Below are positions 24,965-32,341 of a stretch of 64,000 nt of DNA, piece by piece; within the stretch, counting starts at the first letter, position 1; each line of letters begins with the position of its first letter. Origin of the DNA: Lyngbya sp. HA4199-MV5. Its GTDB lineage: Bacteria > Cyanobacteriota > Cyanobacteriia > Leptolyngbyales > Leptolyngbyaceae. Location of the stretch: NCBI GenBank assembly GCA_019359375.1, contig JAHHHL010000027.1, forward strand, positions 22,235-86,234, written 5' to 3'. The notes under the pieces were generated by a model. The model saw only the letters and a program-made list of their open reading frames with translations, did no database searches and was not told where the DNA came from. The translations under genes and the position numbers were made by a program.

Positions 24965-25618
24965 CTTTCCAATATCTCCTGGTGTAGGAATGCGCTTGGG
25001 TATGATACCTGGCGCTTTTGTAGTTGGTGGTTGGGAAGCTCCCGTACTCCCTCCAGTGGCGGGAGCAGTGGGTGTTTTGGGCGTACTGGGAGCCGTCGAT
25101 CGCGGCGGTGTCGCAGTCGTAGTCGTAATGGTTGGCTGTGCGGTGGTAGCAGCAGGTGTATTGTTCAACCTCAACAGGGCTTTGGAGGTACTGTAGTAGG
25201 TTGCCCAACGCCGTGGATCTGGCTGACTACGCCATTGGGGGCGAGTGGTGGCTAAAGACAGGACGGGCACTGTCGAAGAAGCGCTCTGCGCAAGGATCAT
25301 AATCGAGACATCCGTGACCAGGATATCGCGATCGAAACTACGCTGTGTGGCGGCTCTGGCGATCGCTTCAGCACGGCGCACCAACGTGTCATAGGTTTCG
25401 CTCGGCTGTACGTCGATCGTTACATTCACCGTGCCAGTGTAGGCATGGACGGCGGGAGGAGCGATCGTCTGTGTCATCAGCCAACTTCCCGTGAGTCCTA
25501 GCAGCATAGCTAGCCCTGTTGTTGTCGCCGATCGCTTTAACCAATGACGTAAGTTGCTTTTTGTTGAGGCGATCGAGGATGAAAATAAAACCGACGGTAA
25601 GGATAAAAAAGTATGCAT
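24962..25618 (-). CDS. secreted Thr/Pro-rich hypothetical protein
   Basis: The family is not recognised. The 218-residue product has an N-terminal signal or anchor (hydrophobic TGLAMLLGLTGSWLM at about 35-50 with a basic patch before it). A folded domain of about 100 residues follows (TVNVTIDVQPSETYDTLVRR, then DILVTDVSIMILAQ), with a low-complexity Thr/Pro/Ala tail of about 80 residues. The start at 25616-25618 has GGAG nine bases upstream. It is probably cell-envelope or extracellular; the tail is typical of linkers in secreted cyanobacterial proteins. Confidence 0.7.
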   Translation of the reverse strand: MHTFLSLPSVLFSSSIASTKSNLRHWLKRSATTTGLAMLLGLTGSWLMTQTIAPPAVHAYTGTVNVTIDVQPSETYDTLVRRAEAIARAATQRSFDRDILVTDVSIMILAQSASSTVPVLSLATTRPQWRSQPDPRRWATYYSTSKALLRLNNTPAATTAQPTITTTTATPPRSTAPSTPKTPTAPATGGSTGASQPPTTKAPGIIPKRIPTPGDIGK

Positions 25619-25753
25619 GTGGAGAAACTCCAAGTGTTTCAATTCCAAGTGTCTTAATAACTTGTGGACTGAGCGCTGTAGCTCTACTCAAACAGAGGCA
25701 AACGAAGATGAATCATTATGGTTCAGCTCTGCAAAACCGAACCAATTTTCTAG

Positions 25754-25876
25754 GGGCTGTCATCAATTAATACTACACATTGCTTGCAGCAAGGGTGCCA
25801 GCCCCTAGCCTGGTGTGTGTGGACGGGCGTGACACTGCTGATATTGCAAGGTTTCGGAGCTAATTGATGACACGCC
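25754..25876. mobile_element. 123-bp MITE-like element with IS5-type features
   Basis: The ends are inverted repeats: GGGCTGTCATCAATTA on the left and, reverse complemented, GGCGTGTCATCAATTA on the right (14 of 16 match). The element is flanked on both sides by CTAG (25750-25753 and 25877-25880), fitting the YTAR 4-bp target duplication of the IS5 group. It has no coding capacity. An internal CAGCCCCTAG at 25800-25809 is the exact complement of the left junction, suggesting a nested or rearranged copy. Confidence 0.75.
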
Positions 25877-25880
25877 CTAG

Positions 25881-26412
25881 AGTTTAATTCTTTGCTTAAA
25901 AACTACTGCTCTGTCACAACTATTTCAACGAGCGTAGCAAAAAGCTTCATGACGAATGACGAATGACGAATGGTAAACCACTTCCAAACAGGTTCATCGG
26001 TCATTTCAACGATGCTATTTGCTTTCAACAATGTTATTTGCCGTTGACCTGGAGGTTGCCTCAATGGGGTTGGTACGGATACAGCTTTGTATGTTTTTCT
26101 CGTAAAGATACGTAGAAGCACTGGCTGCACCGTACAAATCGAGGCTAGATTCCTGATTGAGATGTACTACCAATGAAGAAGTGTAAAGTTGCCTCATCGT
26201 TAGCATAACCCCGGCAACATTGGTGCTTTTGCCACGTCTTTGAATATTGATCGCGTTTATTGGCATCACCTCGGTTGACTTAAACGGTTCGCTAACGATA
26301 GAGAACTAAGGCTTGGTCTCGCAAAACGCTTAAAAGCGGTCAAGCTGTTGGGTTTCCACGTTTAGGGTACTCCTACCTATCCTCACGACTCTACTGGGAG
26401 TAACAAACCTCG
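25881..26412. other. long intergenic stretch
   Basis: This gap holds GACGAAT triplicated in tandem (about 25950-25972) and one weak reverse-strand ORF described separately. The last 60 bases before the PEP-CTERM gene contain ACTGGGAGTAAC, a plausible RBS region. I see no RNA gene or clear terminator. Confidence 0.4.
26015..26266 (-). CDS. possible small hypothetical protein
   Basis: The ORF of 83 residues contains VVHLNQESSLDLYGAASAS and has GAGGTG directly before the ATG. No domain is recognised. Divergent placement relative to the PEP-CTERM gene and fairly ordinary codon use leave it possible but unproven. Confidence 0.35.
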   Translation of the reverse strand: MPINAINIQRRGKSTNVAGVMLTMRQLYTSSLVVHLNQESSLDLYGAASASTYLYEKNIQSCIRTNPIEATSRSTANNIVESK

Positions 26413-27120
26413 ATGTCTCAATCAACCCTTTTAAAACAGTCGCTTATCACTGCGATCGGAGTCGTCTGTTTTACATTTACTACAGAAAATGTAAAGCCTG
26501 TCAATGCGGCTAGTCTTACCGCAGTTGATTTCAGCACTCCGACAACAAATTTCACCAACGGTTCCTGGAGTCTTGGCTTTCAGTTCACCACAAAAAAAGC
26601 AGTGAATGTCACCAAGTTAGGGTTCTACGACGACTTCCAGAACGGTTTAACGCAAACGCATGATGTTGGTATTTTTGACGACGCTGGGAGTCTACTGGTT
26701 CAGGGAACGGTTAACCCTGGCGATGCGCTAGAGGGGTTCTTCCGTTACACATCTGTGCGATCGACTTTGCTACAGGCAGGTGGTACGTTCTTTATCGCGG
26801 CGGTTACAGGTTCTGAGAGCTACACTTTCAACCCAGAAGGTTTTTCGGTCAACCCTAACATCACGTTTGGGTCGTCTGCTTTTCGCTTTAGTAACACACT
26901 CGTTTTTCCGGGTACGCTTTCTGGCAGTGAACCCACTTTAGGCGATAGCAGTATCCAAAACTCTGATAACAACCTGGGTTACTTTGGTCCAAACTTTCAG
27001 TTTCAGGCAGATGAAGTGGCGGCCGTGCCAACCCCTGCGCTTTTACCTGGTTTGATTGGGCTGGGCATTGGTGCATGGCGAAAGCGCAAAGCAGAAGCCA
27101 CGAAAACGAATGATTTGTGA
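26413..27120 (+). CDS. PEP-CTERM sorting-domain exported protein
   Basis: This is an extracellular or envelope protein of 235 residues. It has an N-terminal signal peptide (TAIGVVCFTFTTENVKPVNAA), a beta-rich domain (NGSWSLGFQFTTKKAVNVTK, then LGFYDDF) resembling DUF4082-type modules, and a C-terminal sorting signal VPTPALLPGLIGLGIGAWRKRK. This last is the proline motif, hydrophobic helix and basic cluster recognised by exosortase. Such proteins are usually linked to exopolysaccharide. No exosortase gene is in the window. Confidence 0.88.
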   Translation: MSQSTLLKQSLITAIGVVCFTFTTENVKPVNAASLTAVDFSTPTTNFTNGSWSLGFQFTTKKAVNVTKLGFYDDFQNGLTQTHDVGIFDDAGSLLVQGTVNPGDALEGFFRYTSVRSTLLQAGGTFFIAAVTGSESYTFNPEGFSVNPNITFGSSAFRFSNTLVFPGTLSGSEPTLGDSSIQNSDNNLGYFGPNFQFQADEVAAVPTPALLPGLIGLGIGAWRKRKAEATKTNDL

Positions 27121-27220
27121 CCGGATTGAGGGACTCCAAGACGGCCTGTGTGTCCTCGATGCATAGCAAATGCGTGTAACAAAGAGGACATAACGCAGGG
27201 GTATTTCATTCTAAAAAAAA

Positions 27221-27300
27221 GTCTCGTTGGCAACAGATTTGTAGCGGATGAAGCTTACAAAAGCTGGAAAACCATCTGTTTCATCCGCTTCCATCCGGTG
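27221..27300. repeat. interspersed structured repeat, copy A
   Basis: This sequence starts GTCTCGTTGGCAACAGATT and contains CGGATGAAGC and CATCTGTTTCATCCGCT. It is clearly homologous to 31581-31671. AACAGAT and ATCTGTT, and GGATGAAGC and its partners, form inverted repeats, so a transcript could fold. The rest of the gap 27121-27537 shows no gene. Confidence 0.7.
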
Positions 27301-27537
27301 CTCATCAGTCATTGCTGAGGATGAAATAGCCTCAGACACAGCATTCTTAGCAGGTTTTGAGTTGGGTTTTATGATGACAGTCAGGAGCAAAGATCGCGTG
27401 TGCTGAACGGCTAGCGATCGCTCATCTTTGATGCCGCCGAAACTTTCTGATTGCAAAGCATTTTGTCTTCTAGAGTGAGCGTGTCATGATAGAGAGGACT
27501 GGGAATGCTATGTCAATAGATATCTGGGGCATCTGAT

Positions 27538-29598
27538 ATGAGACAGTGGGCAATCAGCATTGGCATTAATCAATATCAATCGTTTCAGCCACTGAGCTAC
27601 GCCCAGCATGATGCTCAAGCGATTCAACAGTTTTTGGTAGATGCGGTAGGCGTGCCAGCCGAGCAGTGCGTGCTGTTAACCGAAACCTCGCCACCACTGT
27701 GGGAAAAATCAACCTATCCCGATCGCGACACGATTCAAAACTGGCTTGACTTCATTACTCAGAAATGCGTGCAGCCAGGAGATGTGTTGTGGTTCTTTTT
27801 TAGCGGCTATGGCATGTGCCAGCAGGGGCAAGATTACCTGATCCCGATCGCAGGAAACCCCTCTGCTGTGCAAGGGACGGCGCTACCAATGGAAACCATT
27901 TTTCGCAGCTTGAGGCGGATCTCAGATGCGACCGTGCTGGTGCTGCTAGATGTGAACCGCAATGAAAGCAGCTTTTCCTACGAAACGGTTGGCAACCATA
28001 CGGCGCATTTGGCGAGCATTACAGGCATTCCCACCATTTTGTCGTGTCAGCCAGGGCAGTTTTCCCGCGAAACGTCGGCTCTGGGTCACGGCTTTTTCAC
28101 GGCAGCGCTGTTAGAAAGTTTGCATAGTCCGCAAGGCACCACGATCGCGGCGCTAGACCAGATGTTGAGTGCTCGCCTACCCGCCTTGAGCGAACACTAC
28201 TGGCGACCGATTCAGCAGCCGGTGACGGTCTGCCCACCCGAAAAGCGACAGCAGTTTCTTCTGCCAAGGGCTCCGCAGTCAACGCATGCGATGGGCGATC
28301 GCGCAACGTCAATAGAGGCTGCTATTGCACACAGCGCGGCATTCCTGGCAATGCAAGTTGCTGGTAATGCAGGCAACCTTCATTCGGCGACGACACCCGG
28401 AAACGGTAGCTCTGGAAACGGTAGCTACGTGAATGGTAACGGTCAGGCAAATGGCAATGGTCACGCGAATGGCAATGGTCTTTGGGCACCATCCGTCACA
28501 ACAGCGGCAACGGCTCCCACGACTGGAGCATACGCGAATGCTACTGCTGGCACCATCGGGAATGAGGTTTCTAAGGCAAATGGAGGTGGCGCAGGCTATA
28601 CAAATGGGGGAGCGATCGCATCTTCAGGCACATCGCCAGATCCAGGTACCGCGCTCAACTCAACATCGTTTGGTCACGGATCCACACCAGCCTTAGCATT
28701 ACAAGCATTACAAAATGGCACTGGTAACCATAACCCTATCGACACTGCCGCCCAAAATTACGAGAATGGAGGAACGTCCTCCGATCGAGCAACCACCGTG
28801 CCGCAGCCTCATTCTGACTCACCCGAAGACCCCAACGACATTTCGGATGCCCTGTTCTGGCGATCGGTACTTCGCTGGGGTGGTCTTGCCGTAGTTGGGC
28901 TGATTTTGGGTGTGCTGCTGCGGAATTGTGCTTCCTTCACACCGAAAGCGCCATCGACAGCACAGCAACCTGTAACCTCTGGTACAACTCCATCCACCAC
29001 AGGACAGACAGGTGTAGGACAGGTGCCGTTGGCTACCAAGCCGTCTGTGAAGCCTGGAGCGTCTACTGTCCCGTTAGTAGCGCCTGCTGGAAGCTCCCTG
29101 CCGCTCAAGCCGATCGCCTCCACTCACCTTGGCGCTTCTGGTGCGAGTCGTCTTAATGTGCCTGCGAATAAGCCTGCAACGACACCATCTCAACCTGCCC
29201 AGGCACCGAGACCAGCCAATAGTATCAAGCTAGCGGCTTCGTCTCACCTGGCAAAAGCAAGGGCGATCGCTACGGTCAACAGTAACCAAGCGTCACCTTA
29301 TTCAGATGCCATCCAGGAAGCGAAGAAGGTGCAACCAGGGCAGCCAGATTACCCTCAGGCAAAGCAAGCGATCGCCGACTGGAGTGGTCAAATTTTGCGG
29401 ATCGCTCGACAGCGAGGGCGGCAAGGTCGGTTTGATGCTGCTATTGTTGCCGCACGCTTGATCCCTCAAGGGCAACCCGCTCGCGCTGAGGCAAAAAGTG
29501 CGATCGAACGCTGGTGCCCCGCTCTGAGAACACAACGAGGCGTAAACCCGGTGCAGCGGCGACAGGCTAAGAGTATTTGCCGGACAGGTCTTGGTTAA
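27538..29598 (+). CDS. caspase-family protein with substituted catalytic residues
   Basis: This 686-residue orthocaspase-type protein has a C14 p20-like domain at about 1-245 (RQWAISIGINQYQSFQPLSY; GDVLWFFFSGYGM; ATVLVLLDVNRN). The catalytic His of the usual SGHG is Tyr 91, and the catalytic Cys after LLD is replaced by Asn 140, so proteolysis is not expected. A Gly/Asn microsatellite-encoded tract follows (about 285-310). There is then a single transmembrane helix (about 443-462), a Pro/Thr-rich linker and a C-terminal helical repeat domain (from about 570). Probably a membrane-anchored scaffold or regulator. Confidence 0.88.
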   Translation: MRQWAISIGINQYQSFQPLSYAQHDAQAIQQFLVDAVGVPAEQCVLLTETSPPLWEKSTYPDRDTIQNWLDFITQKCVQPGDVLWFFFSGYGMCQQGQDYLIPIAGNPSAVQGTALPMETIFRSLRRISDATVLVLLDVNRNESSFSYETVGNHTAHLASITGIPTILSCQPGQFSRETSALGHGFFTAALLESLHSPQGTTIAALDQMLSARLPALSEHYWRPIQQPVTVCPPEKRQQFLLPRAPQSTHAMGDRATSIEAAIAHSAAFLAMQVAGNAGNLHSATTPGNGSSGNGSYVNGNGQANGNGHANGNGLWAPSVTTAATAPTTGAYANATAGTIGNEVSKANGGGAGYTNGGAIASSGTSPDPGTALNSTSFGHGSTPALALQALQNGTGNHNPIDTAAQNYENGGTSSDRATTVPQPHSDSPEDPNDISDALFWRSVLRWGGLAVVGLILGVLLRNCASFTPKAPSTAQQPVTSGTTPSTTGQTGVGQVPLATKPSVKPGASTVPLVAPAGSSLPLKPIASTHLGASGASRLNVPANKPATTPSQPAQAPRPANSIKLAASSHLAKARAIATVNSNQASPYSDAIQEAKKVQPGQPDYPQAKQAIADWSGQILRIARQRGRQGRFDAAIVAARLIPQGQPARAEAKSAIERWCPALRTQRGVNPVQRRQAKSICRTGLG

Positions 29599-29776
29599 TC
29601 AAGCCATTCCCTCGTTGAACTTAATCCTTTGATAGTGAACTAATGTGTCTGGAGACGCGAGTATACGTTTGTTTCAGTGCTGCCGCTTCTGGTAGAACAC
29701 CGTCTGACCAGCGTGATGCTGACTAGAGGGAGGAATTCTGTCTACACTGAAACATGTCGTTGCGATCGCTGAATGG

Positions 29777-30301
29777 ATGCTGATAAACCGCTGTTTCGCC
29801 CTTCTATGTGCCGCTTTCTTGCTCTTTGGGTTTGCGATCGCGCCCGCATCAGCCCAGACAGTGAGCGGAACGAAATACTCCTCTCAATATGCACCGCCAC
29901 CGTCTTACAGCAATGCGGAGCTGTCAGGCAAAGATTTCTCCGGTCAAACGCTACGGGTGGCAGAGTTCTCAAACGCCAACCTCAACCGCACAAATTTTGC
30001 GAATGCGGATCTGGCAGGTGCGGTGTTCAGCGCCTCCACGATGACGGAGACAAACCTGCACGGTGCCGACCTTACCCAGGCAATGCTCGATCAGGTCAAA
30101 CTATCCCGCGTTGACCTCAGCGATGCCGTTTTGGTGAATACCATGATGCTGCGAACCGTGTTTGATGATGTGAAAATCACGGGAGCAGACTTCAGCGGTG
30201 CTATTTTAGATCGGGTTCAAATTCGCGAACTGTGTACGCTGGCGAGTGGCGTAAATCCCAAAACGGGTATGGAGACGAGAGATTCGCTGGGCTGTCGTTG
30301 A
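29777..30301 (+). CDS. secreted pentapeptide-repeat protein
   Basis: The 174-residue protein has a signal peptide (FALLCAAFLLFGFAIAPASAQ). About 16 pentapeptide repeats follow (AELSGKDFSGQTLRVAEFSN and onward), which form a right-handed beta helix. The end is RELCTLASGVNPKTGMETR, seen in thylakoid-lumen proteins related to plant TL15/TL17. Location in lumen or periplasm is therefore likely; biochemical function is unknown. An inverted repeat GTTTCAGTG/CACTGAAAC (29671-29679, 29745-29753) lies in its leader. Confidence 0.88.
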   Translation: MLINRCFALLCAAFLLFGFAIAPASAQTVSGTKYSSQYAPPPSYSNAELSGKDFSGQTLRVAEFSNANLNRTNFANADLAGAVFSASTMTETNLHGADLTQAMLDQVKLSRVDLSDAVLVNTMMLRTVFDDVKITGADFSGAILDRVQIRELCTLASGVNPKTGMETRDSLGCR

Positions 30302-30370
30302 GGGGCAGAAGGCAGAAGGCAGAAGGAGTAGGGGGTGGGGAGTAGAGAGTAGGAATAGGGAGTAGGGAAG
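30302..30370. repeat. STRR block
   Basis: The block contains three GGCAGAA heptamers followed by GGGGAGTAGAGAGTAG units. It fills the gap between the pentapeptide-repeat gene and purK. The 10-bp unit GTGATGAAGC is then duplicated at 30371-30390, right at the purK start. Confidence 0.85.
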
Positions 30371-30383
30371 GTGATGAAGCGTG

Positions 30384-31526
30384 ATGAAGCGTGTAGGGGT
30401 TATTGGTGGGGGGCAGCTTGCCTGGATGATGGCAGGTGCAGCCGAAAAGCTGGGCATTGAGTTAATCGTGCAAACGCCGTCTCGTGATGATCCAGCGGTT
30501 GGTATTGCGGCGGATGTGGTGTTGGCGGCGATCGATGATGCAACTGCCACAGCACAATTGGCAACTCAGTGCGATGTCATCACGTTTGAAAACGAGTTTG
30601 TTGATCTAGAAGCGCTCTCGCTGCTGGCAAACCAGGAAGTCTGTTTTCGTCCCAGTTTGGAGGCTCTGAAACCGTTGCTGGATAAGTATCATCAGCGGTG
30701 TTATCTGAGAGATTTGGGTCTGCCGACACCGAAATTTGTGGCGTTAGAAGAAGTCGGGAGTAAAGCATCACCAGATAGGAACGACTCTCCATCTTTTTCA
30801 TTTCCGATCGTGCTCAAAACGCGGCGACATGGCTATGACGGACAAGGGACGTTTATTGTCAAGAATGCTCAAGAGCTAGATAGTACGCTCAAGCAATTAA
30901 GGGAGTGTTCGCTGCTGTTAGAGGAGTTTGTGCCATTTGAGCGAGAACTAGCCGCGATCGCCGCTCGTTCCGTTACAGGCGAAGTCGTCGTTTACCCGAT
31001 CGTCGAAACGCAGCAGGAAAATCAGGTGTGTCGTCGTGTATTTGCGCCCGCAGACGTGAGTGTAGCGATCGCAGCAGATGTGGAGGCGATCGCCCGTACT
31101 CTACTGGATAGCCTGCAAGTCGTGGGTGTGTTTGGCATTGAGTACTTTCTCACGGCTGACGGCAAGGTGCTGGTCAACGAAATCGCACCTCGTACCCATA
31201 ACTCCGGGCACTTCACGCTGGATGCCTGCGAAACGTCTCAATTTGAACAGCAGCTACGGGCAGTTTGCGGGTTGCCATTGGGAAGCCCTGCCATGAAAGC
31301 TCCCGGAGCCGTGATGGTGAACCTTTTGGGCTATGAAGATTCTCACAGCGACTATCAGGAAAAACGCCAGCAGCTTGCACCAACGCCTCACGCGCATGTG
31401 TACTGGTATGGCAAAGCAGAATCCCGCGTGGGTCGTAAGTTAGGACACGTCACCGTGTTGTTGGAGAAGGGGCAAGAGAGGAGGGAAGTTGCGAGGGCGA
31501 TCGAATCCATCTGGTACAGCAGCTAA
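30384..31526 (+). CDS. purK: 5-(carboxyamino)imidazole ribonucleotide synthase
   Basis: The enzyme carboxylates AIR with bicarbonate and ATP in purine synthesis. About 380 residues have the ATP-grasp layout: KRVGVIGGGQLAWMMAGAA at the N-terminus, VLKTRRHGYDGQGTF in the ATP site, LLLEEFVPFERELAAIAAR, and VNEIAPRTHNSGHFTLDAC with metal-binding residues. A Ser/Asp-rich loop (SPDRNDSPSF) near residue 135 is an insertion. ATG 30384 is preferred; a GTG codon directly before it is part of the duplicated GTGATGAAGC. Confidence 0.95.
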   Translation: MKRVGVIGGGQLAWMMAGAAEKLGIELIVQTPSRDDPAVGIAADVVLAAIDDATATAQLATQCDVITFENEFVDLEALSLLANQEVCFRPSLEALKPLLDKYHQRCYLRDLGLPTPKFVALEEVGSKASPDRNDSPSFSFPIVLKTRRHGYDGQGTFIVKNAQELDSTLKQLRECSLLLEEFVPFERELAAIAARSVTGEVVVYPIVETQQENQVCRRVFAPADVSVAIAADVEAIARTLLDSLQVVGVFGIEYFLTADGKVLVNEIAPRTHNSGHFTLDACETSQFEQQLRAVCGLPLGSPAMKAPGAVMVNLLGYEDSHSDYQEKRQQLAPTPHAHVYWYGKAESRVGRKLGHVTVLLEKGQERREVARAIESIWYSS

Positions 31527-31580
31527 ACCGTTTGTGAGTCTGCTGAGGCATCTACAGGCAAGGGCATCTTGATGTACAGA

Positions 31581-31671
31581 GTCGTGTTGGCAACAGATTG
31601 GGGAACGGATGAAGCGGATATGTGATCTGTAAAAGGTGAAAACGTCATCTGTTTCATCTGCTCCCATCCGT
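31581..31671. repeat. interspersed structured repeat, copy B
   Basis: Homologous to 27221-27300: GTTGGCAACAGATT, CGGATGAAGCGGAT, then CATCTGTTTCATCTGCTCCC. It carries about 13 extra bases in the middle compared with copy A. Arms AACAGAT/ATCTGTT can pair. It lies downstream of purK. Confidence 0.7.
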
Positions 31672-31788
31672 TGACATAGGCAACGATGGCATAAGAGCTT
31701 CAGCTTATTCAAAACTCAGGTTGGATTAAATAGCAAGAAAGAAGGGAACCATATAAAGCAGTTGCAGCAGAAGAAGTAGGACTCAATT

Positions 31789-32319
31789 ATGGGTGGAAAT
31801 CCCTGGCATTACTTTGCTCCCTATGACAAAGACGTTAATTCTACGTTGCAGAAATTGCGTGAGCAAGAATTTCGTGCAGGGCGCTATGGCTTTTTTTCTT
31901 GGGTGAATATCAATGGGTTAGCTGACGCCTTAGCAGGGTTTGATCCAGCAGACTTTGATACTCCCACAGCCTCTGCGGAAGAACTGATTGAAGAACATGG
32001 CAGTCTTGAAGCAGCCATTGAAGCAGTTTTTGCTGCCTCTGAACCTGATGGTACGACTTCGATTCTAGACATGTTTCAAGTTTCAGAAGAGCCTGAAACC
32101 TGTGCCGTGTGTCCTCTATCGAAAGATGATTTGTTAAGGTTGCTTGGTACTGATAAACCAACCCATGAAATCGTTGGAGCAATCCTGATACAAGAACAAA
32201 ATCCCGATGCTTGCGAAGAGTTCTGGGGCAGCATTGGTCGTGGCGAAGGACGGTATATTCTTCTTTATCAAAATGATAAACCGACAGAGGTTTTCTTCGC
32301 AGGTTACTCGTTTGATTAG
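31789..32319 (+). CDS. hypothetical protein
   Basis: The family is not recognised by name. The 176-residue acidic, soluble protein begins GGNPWHYFAPYDKDVNSTLQ and contains LREQEFRAGRYGFF, an N-terminus I have seen in conserved cyanobacterial hypotheticals. It has a CxxC (CAVC near residue 104), a helix-rich middle and a C-terminal beta segment (GRYILLYQNDKPTEVFFAGY). No signal or membrane segment is seen. AAGTAGGA lies about 8 bases before the ATG. It converges on the cyclase gene. Confidence 0.75.
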   Translation: MGGNPWHYFAPYDKDVNSTLQKLREQEFRAGRYGFFSWVNINGLADALAGFDPADFDTPTASAEELIEEHGSLEAAIEAVFAASEPDGTTSILDMFQVSEEPETCAVCPLSKDDLLRLLGTDKPTHEIVGAILIQEQNPDACEEFWGSIGRGEGRYILLYQNDKPTEVFFAGYSFD

Positions 32320-32341
32320 CGATTGTTGAAATGATTAAAAG

